A DNA stretch of 64,000 nucleotides from Methylobacterium thuringiense (GCF_022179645.1 NZ_BPRA01000015.1:186001-250000), one strand, 5' to 3'; positions 45,751 to 54,974 are shown, counted from the first letter of the stretch. The notes: a model not told the origin generated them from the letters alone. A program made the numbers and translations.

Positions 45751-46635
45751 ATGGACATCCTGGTTCTCGGCGGCGGCGGTCAGGTCGGAACGGAGCTTCA
45801 GGCCTATGCCTGGCCCGAGGGCGTGCGCGTCCACGCGCCCGATCGCGCCGGCCTCGACATCACCGACGAAGCCGCTATCGCCCGCATCATCGCCGAGCGC
45901 GACTGGGCGGCCGTGATCAACACGGCCGCCTACACCGCCGTCGACAAGGCCGAGAGCGAAGTCGCCGCCGCCTGGCGCCTCAACGCCCTCGCTCCGGCGA
46001 TTCTTTCCGCGACGACGAACTCAAAAAAAATTCCGCTGGTTCATGTCTCGACCGACTACGTTTTCGACGGTTCGAGCAGCGGCTCCTACGAGACCGACGC
46101 GCCGATCGGCCCGACCAGCGTCTACGGAGCAAGCAAGGCGGCCGGCGAGATGGCGGTGCGCACCGCCAACCCGCGCCATGCCATCGTGCGGACCGCCTGG
46201 GTGGTCAGCCCCCACCGCGGCAACTTCGTGAAGACCATGCTGCGGCTGGCCGGCGAGCGTGATCAGCTCAGCGTCGTCGACGACCAGCATGGCTGCCCGA
46301 CCTCGGCCGCCGACCTCGCTGCGGGGTTGGCCCGGATCGCGCTGCGGCTGGCCGAGGACACAGATGCGCCGACGGGGACCTTCCACTACGTCAATGCGGG
46401 CGTCACCACCTGGCACGGCTTCGCCGAGGGCATCGTCGCCGGCAATGCCCGGCGCGGCGGCCGCAGGATCCCGGTCAAGGGCATCCCGACGAGCGCCTAC
46501 CCGACCCCGGCGAGGCGCCCGGTCAACTCCGAGCTCTCCACGAAAAGCCTGACAGTCGCCTACGGCCTGACGCCCCGGCCCTGGCACGAGGCACTCGACG
46601 ACATCCTCGACCGCCTCGTCGGCCCGGCGCACTGA
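45751..46635 (+). CDS. rfbD: dTDP-4-dehydrorhamnose reductase
   Basis: 294 residues, RmlD. N-terminal VLGGGGQVGTEL NADPH motif, VINTAAYTAVDKAE near 58-71, HVSTDYVFDGSS near 98, and YGASKAAGE near 126 (Tyr-x-x-x-Lys). It reduces dTDP-4-keto-rhamnose to dTDP-L-rhamnose. The start ATG 45751 lies one base after the rfbB stop. A short A run (AAAAAAA) near 46023 is the only notable low-complexity part. Confidence 0.95.
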   Translation: MDILVLGGGGQVGTELQAYAWPEGVRVHAPDRAGLDITDEAAIARIIAERDWAAVINTAAYTAVDKAESEVAAAWRLNALAPAILSATTNSKKIPLVHVSTDYVFDGSSSGSYETDAPIGPTSVYGASKAAGEMAVRTANPRHAIVRTAWVVSPHRGNFVKTMLRLAGERDQLSVVDDQHGCPTSAADLAAGLARIALRLAEDTDAPTGTFHYVNAGVTTWHGFAEGIVAGNARRGGRRIPVKGIPTSAYPTPARRPVNSELSTKSLTVAYGLTPRPWHEALDDILDRLVGPAH

Positions 46636-46657
46636 CAGATAGGAAAAAGGCTACGCC

Positions 46658-47548
46658 ATGAAGGGCATCGTTCTGGCCGGCGGCTCCGGCACCCGGCTGC
46701 ATCCGGCGACGCTCGCCATCAACAAGCAGCTGCTGCCGGTCTACGACAAGCCGATGATCTACTACCCGATCTCGGTGCTGATGCTGGCCGGCATCCGCGA
46801 GATCCTGGTGATCTCGTCGCCCGAGCATCTCGGCAACTACCAGCGCCTGCTCGGCTCCGGCGAGCAGTTCGGCGTGAGCTTCACCTATGCCGTCCAGCCG
46901 CGGCCCGAGGGCCTGGCCCAGGCCTTCGTCATCGGCCGCGAGTTCGTCGGCAGCGATTCCGTCGCGCTGGTGCTCGGCGACAACCTCTTTTTCGGCAGCG
47001 GCATGAGCGAGCTGCTTCGGCGCGCCCGCGAGCGGCAGGGCGGCGCCACGGTGTTCGCCTACCATGTCGACCACCCGGAGGCCTACGGCGTCGTCACCCT
47101 CGACAAGGAGGGTCGGCCACTGCGTCTCGTCGAGAAGCCGAAGAAGCCCGAATCCCCCTGGGCGGTCACGGGCCTGTACTTCTACGACAACCAAGTCCTC
47201 GAAATCGCCGCCGCGGTGAAGCCCTCGGACCGGGGCGAACTCGAGATCACATCCGTCAACCAAGCCTATCTCGATCTCGGCCAGCTCCACGTCGAGCGGA
47301 TGTCCCGCGGCTATGCCTGGCTCGATACCGGCACGCATGACAGCCTGCTGGAAGCGGCGGAGTTCGTACGCACCCTGCAGAACCGCCAGGGCCTCCAGGT
47401 CGCCTGCCTGGAGGAGATCGCCTATCTTCAGAACTTCATCACCCGCGACCAGCTCGTCGCCCGCGGCGAACTGTTCGCCAAGACCTCCTACGGCCAGAAC
47501 CTGCTCAGGCTCGCTAAGGAGGACCAGCCGCTGGACGGGACGGCCTAG
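46658..47548 (+). CDS. rfbA: Glucose-1-phosphate thymidylyltransferase
   Basis: 296 residues, RmlA. The N-terminal signature [28 protein letters not shown] is intact, LVLGDNLFF is near 105, and the C-terminal [15 protein letters not shown] near 225. First step of dTDP-rhamnose synthesis. It is last in the rfbCBDA order. Its stop overlaps the convergent gene by 4 bp. Confidence 0.96.
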   Translation: MKGIVLAGGSGTRLHPATLAINKQLLPVYDKPMIYYPISVLMLAGIREILVISSPEHLGNYQRLLGSGEQFGVSFTYAVQPRPEGLAQAFVIGREFVGSDSVALVLGDNLFFGSGMSELLRRARERQGGATVFAYHVDHPEAYGVVTLDKEGRPLRLVEKPKKPESPWAVTGLYFYDNQVLEIAAAVKPSDRGELEITSVNQAYLDLGQLHVERMSRGYAWLDTGTHDSLLEAAEFVRTLQNRQGLQVACLEEIAYLQNFITRDQLVARGELFAKTSYGQNLLRLAKEDQPLDGTA

Positions 47549-48216
47549 CGCTCGCCCAGCGCCAACACCGCGCCGGTATAGGTCTCGGCGACTTCGCAGA
47601 ACGGGATGCCGGCCGCCGTCGACAGTACAGCCTCGACGAAGAACAGCTTGTTCTCGGGCCCAGGCAGTTCGGCCTCGCCCGGCGTCCAAAGCATCTTGAG
47701 CGACAGGTTGCGCCGCGTCGGCGACAGTGGATGGACCACACGCCCGAACGGGACCTGTGTGGTCTCCAGCATCGTATTCATCTCCGGCGTCAACCGGCCA
47801 GGGACGTACCAGTTGTCGGCCTCGGACAGGACGTGGCCACCGCAGGTCAAGCGGACGCGCCGATAGCGCACCGGCTCATCGGCACCGATCGCCAGACGCT
47901 CACGCTGCTCGGCCGAGAGCGGCTTGTCCGCGCCTGCAACTCGTACGGCCGTGAGACGCGGATCGGCGGCGAGGCCGCGCTCGGCGCACCAGGCCTCGAG
48001 GACGGCGGTCGCGCTGTGGGCGGCCAGCAGGCGGGCACTCAGGGTTTCGATCAAGCGCTCGGTCCCGGCCCTCGGTTCGATTGGGAGGATCGTCGGCGGC
48101 TCTTGCGCACGGGCCGGTGCCGGTGTCGCAACGCAGCCGACAGCCGCCGCGAGGGCCAATACCGCGATCCGCCGGCCACCCTCGGGGCCTGTCGCACCGT
48201 CGGCTTCCGCATCCAT
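47545..48216 (-). CDS. Exported chorismate-lyase/UTRA-like protein
   Basis: About 223 residues with an N-terminal signal segment ([22 protein letters not shown]). The mature domain has [26 protein letters not shown] and [18 protein letters not shown], the pattern of the UbiC/UTRA fold. Export of such a domain is unusual: known chorismate lyases are cytoplasmic. Function unknown. ATG 48216 is used because it leaves a good signal peptide; a start at 48291 is possible. Confidence 0.6.
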   Translation of the reverse strand: MDAEADGATGPEGGRRIAVLALAAAVGCVATPAPARAQEPPTILPIEPRAGTERLIETLSARLLAAHSATAVLEAWCAERGLAADPRLTAVRVAGADKPLSAEQRERLAIGADEPVRYRRVRLTCGGHVLSEADNWYVPGRLTPEMNTMLETTQVPFGRVVHPLSPTRRNLSLKMLWTPGEAELPGPENKLFFVEAVLSTAAGIPFCEVAETYTGAVLALGER

Positions 48217-48313
48217 TGCGCAGCGCAATACGGTGTCCCGCTGGAAACGTCCATCGGCGAAGGAGACGCAGCTTTGCCCGTCATGGCGCAATTCACGCTT
48301 GTCTCTCGCTTGC

Positions 48314-48328
48314 AGAACACTTGAAGAA
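48314..48328 (+). promoter_or_regulatory. SOS box (LexA operator) upstream of lexA
   Basis: GAACACTTGAAGAAC: two GAAC half-sites separated by exactly seven bases, the alphaproteobacterial LexA direct-repeat consensus. It is 70 bp before the lexA start, so lexA represses itself. Confidence 0.85.
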
Positions 48329-48397
48329 CGCTTAACGTGTTCGTGGTTTGTTTCGGCGGTTCCGCGCTTGGCGGTCGCCCCCTCCTAGGTGGCTCTC

Positions 48398-49126
48398 ATG
48401 TTGACGCGCAAGCAGTTGGAGCTGCTCCAGTTCATCCAGCAGAGAATGAGCGAGAGCGGCGTTCCCCCCTCCTTCGACGAGATGAAAGATGCGCTCGATC
48501 TGCGCTCCAAATCCGGCATCCACCGGTTGATCACAGCGCTGGAGGAGCGTGGCTTTCTGCGGCGCCTGCCGAATCGGGCGCGCGCCATCGAGATCATCCG
48601 TATTCCGGAGCCGATCACGGGCAAGCAGCCGCCCGCGCCACAGGCCGAAGTGCGTCGTTTCACACCGAGCGTGGTCGAGGGTGGGCGGTCCAAGTCCGTT
48701 CCGCCGAGGCCGACGACGACACAGGTCTTCGACGAAGACGGCCGCTCGGTGATGGTGCCGGTGATGGGCCGGATCGCGGCCGGTACGCCGATCTCCGCTA
48801 TCCAGAACCAGAGCCATTCCATCGCGATGTCGCCGGACTTCCTGGCCGGCGGCGAGCACTACGCGCTGGAAGTGCGCGGCGATTCGATGATCGAGGCCGG
48901 CATCCTCGACGGCGACCTCGTGGTGATCCGCAAGCAGGATACAGCCCAGACCGGCGACATCATCGTGGCGCTGATCGACGACGAGGAGGCGACCCTGAAG
49001 CGCCTGCGCCGCCGCGGCTCCTCAATCGCTCTGGAGGCCGCCAACCCGGCCTACGAGACCCGCGTACTCGGACCCGACCGGGTCCAGATCCAGGGCCGCC
49101 TCGTCAGTCTCGTGCGCCGCTACTGA
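48398..49126 (+). CDS. lexA: LexA repressor
   Basis: 242 residues. N-terminal winged helix ([20 protein letters not shown], then [18 protein letters not shown]-type recognition). The self-cleavage Ala-Gly is in [12 protein letters not shown] near residue 122, the catalytic Ser is in GDSMIEAGI near 163, and Lys in EATLKRL near 200. ATG 48398 has AGGTGG at 48387-48392 before it; a GTG nine bases upstream is less likely. The SOS box lies upstream. The gene is next to a comEC remnant, its usual alphaproteobacterial neighbour. Confidence 0.95.
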   Translation: MLTRKQLELLQFIQQRMSESGVPPSFDEMKDALDLRSKSGIHRLITALEERGFLRRLPNRARAIEIIRIPEPITGKQPPAPQAEVRRFTPSVVEGGRSKSVPPRPTTTQVFDEDGRSVMVPVMGRIAAGTPISAIQNQSHSIAMSPDFLAGGEHYALEVRGDSMIEAGILDGDLVVIRKQDTAQTGDIIVALIDDEEATLKRLRRRGSSIALEAANPAYETRVLGPDRVQIQGRLVSLVRRY

Positions 49127-49782
49127 AGCGGCTCGGCAGGGGCGTCCGCAGCAGAAGCTTCGGTGTCCTCAGTAGGTGACGGCTGCCGGTAGTTCGCGAA
49201 GCCTGATGGCTGATCGGGCGTCGGCAAATCCGGTTTGGACGTAGGCGGTTCGGGCGGCTTGATGGCAGCCGCCGGACGCCAGGGCGGCGGTGGACCGGGC
49301 TTTCGTACGGTGACCAGAACCGGTCCGCTCGAGTCTAGGCGGATCATCGCCGCGCCGTGCTCGGCCAGAAATTTCCGGTCGAGGAGCAGGCCCGCCGCGC
49401 AACCGGGCGGCGCATCTCGGCGGGTCACCAGAATAGCGGCGCGGGCGCAATCCTCGAACAGGCCGCGCCGGTCCTTGACGAGGGACAGCCACCGTCCGTC
49501 CGCCAGCCGGATCGTACAGCCGAGCCGGTCGCAGCGGGCGCCCTCCCCCTGCCCGACCTGATCGGCCCGGCGCCCATCGCCGTCGGCCTTGAGCCACTGC
49601 TCCAGCACGAAGTTCGGCGGCTTGCCGAGGATGGCGAGGCGCCCATCGGCACCCCGAACCGCCGCGCCGGCCCCATCGCGATCGATGAAGACATCGTAGC
49701 GAGCGGGCGTCGCAGCGAGGGCAAGTCCCCCGACGGCTGGCAGCAGAGCCAACCAACGTAGCCGCGAGACCAGATCGTGCAC
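49120..49782 (-). pseudogene. comEC: 3' remnant of comEC (competence/DNA-uptake channel)
   Basis: A 220-residue frame resembles only the last part of alphaproteobacterial ComEC (700-800 residues in full): RLAILGKPPNFVLEQWLKADGDGR, then CTIRLADGRWLSLVKDRRGLFEDCARAAILV and LLLDRKFLAEHGAAMIRL. The membrane core and most of the beta-lactamase-like domain are missing upstream, where the sequence switches at about 49786 to a different gene. The remaining frame is intact to its stop beside lexA. The remnant would start at GTG 49782, but expression is doubtful. Confidence 0.72.
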
Positions 49783-51308
49783 ACCACCACCTCGCCGATC
49801 TGGAGGACCTCGGTCGCCAGGGCGTGGGACACCTCGTGGCGGGAAATGGCCAGGAGCGTCGCGGGCGAGCGCGTCTCGGGCGGCGCGAGCTGGCCGAGGA
49901 GGTCCGGCAGGCGCATGTCGCGCTTGCCCGCGCGGGCGGCCATGCGGGCCTGCCTGGCCCAGCCGGCGACCTCGGCGCCCGACGCGCCCGCGCCGATGGC
50001 GGCCAGCGGCATCAGGTCCTCGCCTGCCAAGTCGTCGCCGAGGTGCTGGCGCAGGATGGCGGCGATGTCCTCGATGCCGGGCCGTTCGATCCGCACGAGC
50101 CGGTCGAGGCGGCCCGGGCGCGTCAGGGCGGGATCGAGCCGATGAACGAAGTTCGTCGTTCCGATGACGATCAGTCTTGATGCGGGGCTTGAGGCTGCGC
50201 CATCAAGCAGAGTGAGGATATGCGAAGTAATCGGCACCCAAAAATCACGATGCCGATTATCGATTGTTTCACGGTTAGGGACGGCATCGATCTCGTCTAG
50301 GAGTAAAATCCCATTCGTTGCCGATGCGGCCGCGAACACCTCGTCGATGCGGCGGATGATGTCGTTGAGATAGCCGTTGCCGGCCCCGAACCAGGACGAG
50401 ACGCTGGTGACCGTAAGAGGTAATTCGGTACTCTTGGCGATGATCCGGGCCAGCGTCGTCTTGCCGGTGCCGGCGTCTCCGAAGAATACTGCGTTCTTGG
50501 CTTCGATACTTTCCCAGGAGCGCTTGCCGGCCTTGAACTCCTTGACCGCGGCGACGAGCCCCATCCCCCAGGACATGGCGTCCTCGCCGTAGCCGACGGC
50601 TTCGTCCAGGGTCGGCACGTCCGCGAGGCCGGGGGCGGTCCGACCCAGGGACCGCTGGGCCGCCTTGAGCCGCCGGACGCACTCGCCGGCCCGGGTGCCG
50701 GTGCGGATGCAGGCGACGATGGTGTCGAAACCCAGGCCGGCTGCGATGGCCGGGGGCAGCCGGCTCGGACGCTTGCCGGTGGCGAGCCGGATGACCGCCG
50801 AGACAACCCGATTGCTCGGGGACGGCAGGTCGATCCGCATGTCCGCGGCTGCGACCAGGGCAGCCGGCAGGTACTTCTCGGGCGACTGGGAGACGCCGGC
50901 CACCCTGTGGCCGGACGCGAGGGCGCGTCCGATCACGTCGTTGCCCTTGTCGGGAGTTTCGGTGCGGCTGCTTCCGGCCCGCTTCGAGATCTCGGCCCAC
51001 GGCGCCATGCCCCAGAGCGCGTTGGCGACGGGAACGACCCAGTCTGGGCCGGGAACGGAGACCACCAGGGCGAGGCCATCGCGGCCTGCGATGCGGGCGG
51101 CATCGCGCTTCGGCAGCCCATCCTGGATCAGGGCGATGGCGAGGATGGTGCCGACCGAGACCGTGCCGGGGACGTCCAGGGCGGACGGGTCGTCCCCGTA
51201 GGCTCCGTCGTCGGCCGCGTCGAGGATGCCGGCCTCCCGGGCGACACGCTCGGCGTGCGACCTCAGGGTGGCCTTGGGTGTCTTGGGCAGCTTCTTCAGA
51301 TTCGTCAT
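49425..51308 (-). pseudogene. 3'-truncated AAA+/FtsH-like ATPase-protease
   Basis: About 507 authentic residues, then a read-through into the comEC region in a wrong frame (total 627). The N-terminal 290 residues are uncharacterised and rich in Ala. Then come Walker A GDAGTGKTTLA, Walker B GILLLDEIDAVPN, the second region of homology TRPGRLDRLVRIERP, and the M41 zinc motif HEVSH (residues 491-495, bases 49824-49838). FtsH needs about 150 further residues, including a third metal ligand. All are missing, so the protease cannot be active. ATG 51308 follows a leader hairpin. The small upstream genes are on the same strand. Confidence 0.78.
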
Positions 51309-51328
51309 GGCGGCCTCGTCGGGCCGCC
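51309..51328 (-). promoter_or_regulatory. Start-abutting hairpin of the AAA+ gene leader
   Basis: On the minus strand GGCGGCC and GGCCGCC (51309-51315, 51322-51328) form a 7-bp stem that ends right at the ATG. The GAGG ribosome site lies in the loop and 3' arm. The same hairpin precedes the 90-aa gene. Confidence 0.55.
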
Positions 51329-51343
51329 GGGCTCGTGCGCCGG

Positions 51344-51439
51344 TCAGCCCTTGGGAAGGGTGTCGATGGGAGGGTTCGGGCGGTCGCACGGCGGGCGTTT
51401 CGGCCGGCCGGCGGAGAGCGGTATCGAGAGCGCGGGCAT
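51344..51439 (-). CDS. Possible 31-aa Pro-rich small protein
   Basis: An ATG-started frame with AAGGA eight bases before it, between the AAA+ gene and the 90-aa gene on the same strand: MPALSIPLSAGRPKRPP and a Pro/Asp-rich end. It would be a third gene of the small leftward operon. The evidence is only the ribosome site and spacing. Confidence 0.3.
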   Translation of the reverse strand: MPALSIPLSAGRPKRPPCDRPNPPIDTLPKG

Positions 51440-51464
51440 GGGGATGTCCTTGGGTCGGGAAGGC

Positions 51465-51737
51465 TCAGCCTTCGGGAAGGTCGGCGCCTTCGGTCGGGCG
51501 GCGCTGGCCCCAGGGGGTGACGCGGACGTCGGTCGGCCTGGCTCCGGTCCGCTCGGCGACGCGGCGGCCACGGGCCTCGGCCTCTTCGAGGGCGGCGCGC
51601 CCGAGGGCGACGAGGGCTCCCTCGATTGCGGCGCGGAAGGTGACCTCGGACAGGTCGCGCATCAGGTACAGGCGCCGGAAGAGGTCGCCGACGAGAAGGT
51701 CCGAACTGCGGGTGTCGGGGGTCGTGTGATCGTTCAT
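51465..51737 (-). CDS. Small hypothetical protein of the AAA+ operon
   Basis: 90 residues, acidic N-terminal half with a helical look (SDLLVGDLFRRLYLMRDLSEVTFRAAIEGALVALGRAALEEAEARG) and no signal peptide or family. Its ATG is preceded by the same start-abutting hairpin as the AAA+ gene (51738-51760), so the two are probably co-regulated. It may work with the ATPase as an adaptor; this is a guess from position. Confidence 0.55.
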   Translation of the reverse strand: MNDHTTPDTRSSDLLVGDLFRRLYLMRDLSEVTFRAAIEGALVALGRAALEEAEARGRRVAERTGARPTDVRVTPWGQRRPTEGADLPEG

Positions 51738-51760
51738 GGCGGCCTCGTACGCGGGCCGCC
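51738..51760 (-). promoter_or_regulatory. Start-abutting hairpin of the 90-aa gene leader
   Basis: GGCGGCC (51738-51744) and GGCCGCC (51754-51760) on the minus strand with a nine-base loop, stem ending at the ATG. It copies the hairpin at 51309-51328 including the GAGG site. Confidence 0.55.
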
Positions 51761-52320
51761 GGGCGCTGGGTGCGCGCCGCCTAGGCCCGGGCGATGGGGA
51801 GGATGGGAAAGGCAGGTCTGCCGCTGGGCAGAGGTTTCCGTATGAGGAAGGCCAGGGTCACGGTCTGGGTCTCTCGTCGGCGGGGATGGGAAGCAATTGC
51901 CGTCGGTGTTTACTTTGAATCCCAAAGCCTGGGCGTCAAGGCAGGGATCCAAAAGATCCCGCATCTATGTAGTTTGAGCTGATGGGGCCTGTGGGACGGT
52001 GTGGAAGATACCCCGAAGTCCAGGGTATTTTTCGACGTACGCGCCCGAGATCTCCAACCCATGCCCCGTCCAGTGCTTAAGGTCGCCCGTCGATGGCGTG
52101 CACGCCTCGCGGGTTCGAGGCGCCGGTGATGGCCGAACCAAAGTTCCGCCTTTGACCGTCAAAGTCCCGCACTAAATCTACCTCAATTATACGGACCACC
52201 CGACGCCAATCGGGTCGGCCGTTTCGACATGCGGTATGCTGGAAGCAATCCGATGATGCGCAGCGGGTAGGACATCGGGCGTTCTCGATTTTTGCCGAGG
52301 ATGGATCGACGACACCAAAT

Positions 52321-52367
52321 CCTTATGCCCTTCGGTCCCGGACCCTCTCGAACCCTTATGCGGGTTC
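52321..52367 (+). promoter_or_regulatory. Composite CCTTATGC/palindrome operator, copy 1
   Basis: CCTTATGC at 52321-52328, then 33 bases on the palindrome GAACCC-TTATGC-GGGTTC (52350-52367), which contains a second CCTTATGC. It precedes the Cys-rich ORF at 52396. Confidence 0.45.
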
Positions 52368-52395
52368 AAGGATCTTCGCCGACCGCCCGGACAGG

Positions 52396-52680
52396 GTGCC
52401 AGGCCGAATTTCCGTGGACTACACCGACCGACAACCGGCCCTCTCCGATGGACATGGTGCCATCGACCGATCCCCGACCCGCGAAGGCCTGCAGCGTTTG
52501 CTGTCCCGGTGCCGAGCATGCGGGACCGGGTTCCATGGCTATCGTCTCGAAGGCGATGGCGTCGTCCAGGTCGACCGTTCGAGGTGGCTAAGCGAATGCC
52601 CCCGGGCCGTCCAGGCTGGCTGCCCGCTCGGGTGTGTCGAGTTCCGTCTCGCCCTGCGCATGGCCGCGCCGGCGGACTGA
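52396..52680 (+). CDS. Possible small Cys-rich (zinc-ribbon-like) protein
   Basis: 94-residue frame with CRACGTGF and, 20-odd residues later, ECPRAVQAGCPLGC: a Cys-x2-Cys plus Cys-x7-Cys-x3-Cys pattern that could bind zinc. Starts are GTG 52396 or 52414; no strong ribosome site. It lies just downstream of operator copy 1. Could be a chance ORF in GC-rich DNA. Confidence 0.3.
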   Translation: MPGRISVDYTDRQPALSDGHGAIDRSPTREGLQRLLSRCRACGTGFHGYRLEGDGVVQVDRSRWLSECPRAVQAGCPLGCVEFRLALRMAAPAD

Positions 52681-52725
52681 ACGACCACCGTCCCAGGGCC
52701 GACCAGCGAGCCCCCCCCCCGCGAT

Positions 52726-52783
52726 CCTAATGCGTCCCTTATAAAATCGCCCTCGCTTCCGTCTCGAACCCTAATGCGGTTCG
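52726..52783 (+). promoter_or_regulatory. Composite CCTAATGC/palindrome operator, copy 2, kdp promoter region
   Basis: CCTAATGC at 52726-52733, then 44 bases on the palindrome CGAACC-CTAATGC-GGTTCG (52765-52783) with a second CCTAATGC. An AT patch (CTTATAAAATC) lies between them. It ends 63 bp before the first kdp ORF, so it is probably the kdp promoter/operator. Confidence 0.5.
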
Positions 52784-52846
52784 CGTCCACATTGGTCCTG
52801 GGCGAGACCGGTCCTGCATCGGCCCCCGAACCGAAACGGACCGACC

Positions 52847-52930
52847 ATGCTCGACATCGCCTTCATCGCCGCGGGGCTCGCCTTCTTCGGCCTGGCCGCC
52901 GGCTACGCCGTCCTCTGCGAACGCCTCTGA
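52847..52930 (+). CDS. 27-aa membrane protein at the head of kdp
   Basis: A tiny ORF with one hydrophobic span (IAFIAAGLAFFGLAAGYAV) and CERL at its end. It is 8 bp before kdpF. Similar tiny proteins occur before kdpF in other proteobacterial kdp operons and have no name that I know; I treat this as real because of its position and sequence character. Confidence 0.65.
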   Translation: MLDIAFIAAGLAFFGLAAGYAVLCERL

Positions 52931-52938
52931 GGCTCGCC

Positions 52939-53028
52939 ATGACCCTCGACCTGACGCTTGGCGCCCTCGTGACCCTGGGGCTGCTCGGATACCTCACCTA
53001 CGCCCTCGTCCGCCCCGAGCGGTTCTGA
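52939..53028 (+). CDS. kdpF: KdpF, small subunit of the high-affinity K+ ATPase
   Basis: 29 residues. One hydrophobic helix ending [12 protein letters not shown], the family signature. KdpF stabilises the KdpFABC complex in the inner membrane. The ATG is 8 bp after the tiny ORF and 13 bp before kdpA. Confidence 0.9.
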   Translation: MTLDLTLGALVTLGLLGYLTYALVRPERF

Positions 53029-53041
53029 AGGAACGCCTCCC

Positions 53042-54757
53042 ATGACCATCAACGGCTGGATACAGATCGCGCTGTTCTGCGCGGTCGTCCTCACGCTCGC
53101 CCGCCCTCTCGGCGGCTACATGACCCGTGTCTTCACGGGTGAGCGAACCTTCCTTTCGCCCGTGCTCGCCCCCGTCGAGCGCGGGCTTTACCGCGTCGCC
53201 GGCATCGACGCCCGCCAGGAGCAGCACTGGCTGTCCTACGCCCTGGCCATGCTCGCCTTCCACGTGCTCGGCTTCCTCGCCCTGTACGCGCTGCTGCGCT
53301 TCCAGGCGGTCCTGCCGTTCAACCCGGACGGGCAGTCCGCCGTCGCGCCGGACCTCGCCTTCAACACGGCGGCGAGCTTCGTGACCAACACGAACTGGCA
53401 GAACTACGGCGGCGAGACGACGATGTCGTACCTCACGCAGATGCTGGGGCTGACCCACCAGAACTTCCTGTCGGCCGCGACCGGCATCGCCCTGGCCGTC
53501 GCCCTGGTGCGCGGCTTCTCGCGCGCCTCGGCCGCCACCGTGGGCTCGTTCTGGGTCGACCTGACCCGGACCACCCTCTACGTGCTGCTGCCGATCTGCG
53601 TCGTCTACACGCTGTTCCTGGTCTCCCAGGGCATTCCCCAGACCTTCGGCGGGGCCATCGAGGCCACCACCCTGGAAGGCGCCAAGCAGACCATCGCGGT
53701 CGGCCCGGTGGCGAGCCAGGTCGCCATCAAGATGCTCGGCACCAACGGCGGCGGGTTCTTCAACGTCAACGCGGCCCACCCGTTCGAGAATCCCACCGCC
53801 CTCGCGAACTTCGTCCAGATCGTCTCGATCTTCGCCATCGGCGCGGCGATGACCAACGTCTTCGGCCGCATGGTCGGCGACGAGCGCCAGGGCTGGGCGA
53901 TCCTCGCTGCTATGGGCGTGCTGTTCCTGGCGGGCGTCACCGTCGTCTACTGGGCCGAGAGCGCCGGCAGCCCCGTCCTCAACGGCCTCGGCCTGACCGG
54001 CGGGAACATGGAGGGCAAGGAGGTCCGCTTCGGCATCGTAGCGTCCGCCCTCTTCGCGGCCGTCACCACGGCGGCCTCGTGCGGCGCGGTCAACGCCATG
54101 CACGACAGCTTCACCGCGCTCGGCGGCATGATCCCGCTGATCAACATGGAGCTCGGCGAGATCATCGTCGGCGGCGTCGGGGCCGGCCTTTACGGCATCC
54201 TCGTCTTCGTCATCGTGACGATCTTCGTCGCCGGCCTGATGGTCGGTCGCACGCCCGAGTACCTCGGCAAGAAGATCGAGGCCAAGGAGGTCAAGATGGC
54301 GATGCTCGCCATCCTGTGCCTGCCGCTGATGATGCTGGGGTTCACGGCGCTGGCCACCGTGGTCGCCGCCGGTCTCGCAGGCCCGGCCAACGCCGGCCCG
54401 CACGGCTTCTCGGAGATCCTGTACGCGTTCACCTCGGCGGCGGCGAACAACGGCTCGGCCTTCGGCGGACTCACCGGCAACACCCTTTTCTACAACACCA
54501 CGCTCGGCCTCGGCATGCTGTTCGGCCGGTTCTTCGTGATCGTCCCGGCGCTCGCCATCGCAGGGTCGCTCGCCGCCAAGAAGACGGTGCCGGCCTCGGC
54601 CGGGACGTTCCCGACGCATGGGGGCCTGTTCGTCGGCCTACTGGTCGGCGTGATCCTGATCGTCGGCGGGCTGACCTTCTTCCCGGCGCTGGCGCTCGGA
54701 CCCATCGTCGAGCACCTCGCCGGCGGCCTCGGCCAGACCTTCGCGGCGGGGGGGTGA
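53042..54757 (+). CDS. kdpA: Potassium-transporting ATPase subunit A
   Basis: 571 residues, full length, ten spans. K+ selectivity-filter-like loops are [11 protein letters not shown] near 116, [12 protein letters not shown] near 235 and NNGSAFGG near 470. It binds and moves K+ through the membrane. A 71-aa ORF follows before kdpB. Confidence 0.96.
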   Translation: MTINGWIQIALFCAVVLTLARPLGGYMTRVFTGERTFLSPVLAPVERGLYRVAGIDARQEQHWLSYALAMLAFHVLGFLALYALLRFQAVLPFNPDGQSAVAPDLAFNTAASFVTNTNWQNYGGETTMSYLTQMLGLTHQNFLSAATGIALAVALVRGFSRASAATVGSFWVDLTRTTLYVLLPICVVYTLFLVSQGIPQTFGGAIEATTLEGAKQTIAVGPVASQVAIKMLGTNGGGFFNVNAAHPFENPTALANFVQIVSIFAIGAAMTNVFGRMVGDERQGWAILAAMGVLFLAGVTVVYWAESAGSPVLNGLGLTGGNMEGKEVRFGIVASALFAAVTTAASCGAVNAMHDSFTALGGMIPLINMELGEIIVGGVGAGLYGILVFVIVTIFVAGLMVGRTPEYLGKKIEAKEVKMAMLAILCLPLMMLGFTALATVVAAGLAGPANAGPHGFSEILYAFTSAAANNGSAFGGLTGNTLFYNTTLGLGMLFGRFFVIVPALAIAGSLAAKKTVPASAGTFPTHGGLFVGLLVGVILIVGGLTFFPALALGPIVEHLAGGLGQTFAAGG

Positions 54758-54758
54758 G

Positions 54759-54974
54759 GTGCAGGACGCCATGCTTCCATCCCGCAACCGCGCCGCCATG
54801 CGGCGCACCCTCGCACGTCACCGGCCAAGGCCGCCGACATGGGACCGGGTCCGACGGGACCGCCGCGACCTCCGCCTCTCGGACGTCATCCTCGGCATGC
54901 TCGGCCTGACCCTGCTCGGCGCCCTCGGCATCATGGCCGGGGCGGCCCTCCTCGGCACCGCCCTGGCCCCCTGA
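54759..54974 (+). CDS. 71-aa membrane protein between kdpA and kdpB
   Basis: The GTG start is one base after the kdpA stop. The N-terminal half is very basic ([31 protein letters not shown]); the C-terminal half is one hydrophobic span ([27 protein letters not shown]). kdpA and kdpB are adjacent in the standard operon, so this is an insertion. It could be a membrane-anchored regulator of the pump, or a fused piece of a leader. No family known. Confidence 0.6.
   Translation: MQDAMLPSRNRAAMRRTLARHRPRPPTWDRVRRDRRDLRLSDVILGMLGLTLLGALGIMAGAALLGTALAP

Larger units (their letters stand above)
51761..52846. other. 1.1-kb spacer between the AAA+ operon and kdp
   Basis: It should hold divergent promoters. 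A possible minus-strand -35 TTGACG is at 51934-51939. There is a hairpin GGGATC-CAAAA-GATCCC at 51944-51960 and a perfect palindrome TTTGAC-C-GTCAAA at 52151-52163. Duplicated palindromic operator-like motifs (52321-52367 and 52726-52783) and a C10 tract (52711-52720) follow. One weak Cys-rich ORF is described separately. Confidence 0.5.

Noticed and set aside
52080-52135. tRNA-like GGTTCGAGGC stretch in the kdp spacer
   Set aside because: No acceptor stem or anticodon arm could be folded around it.
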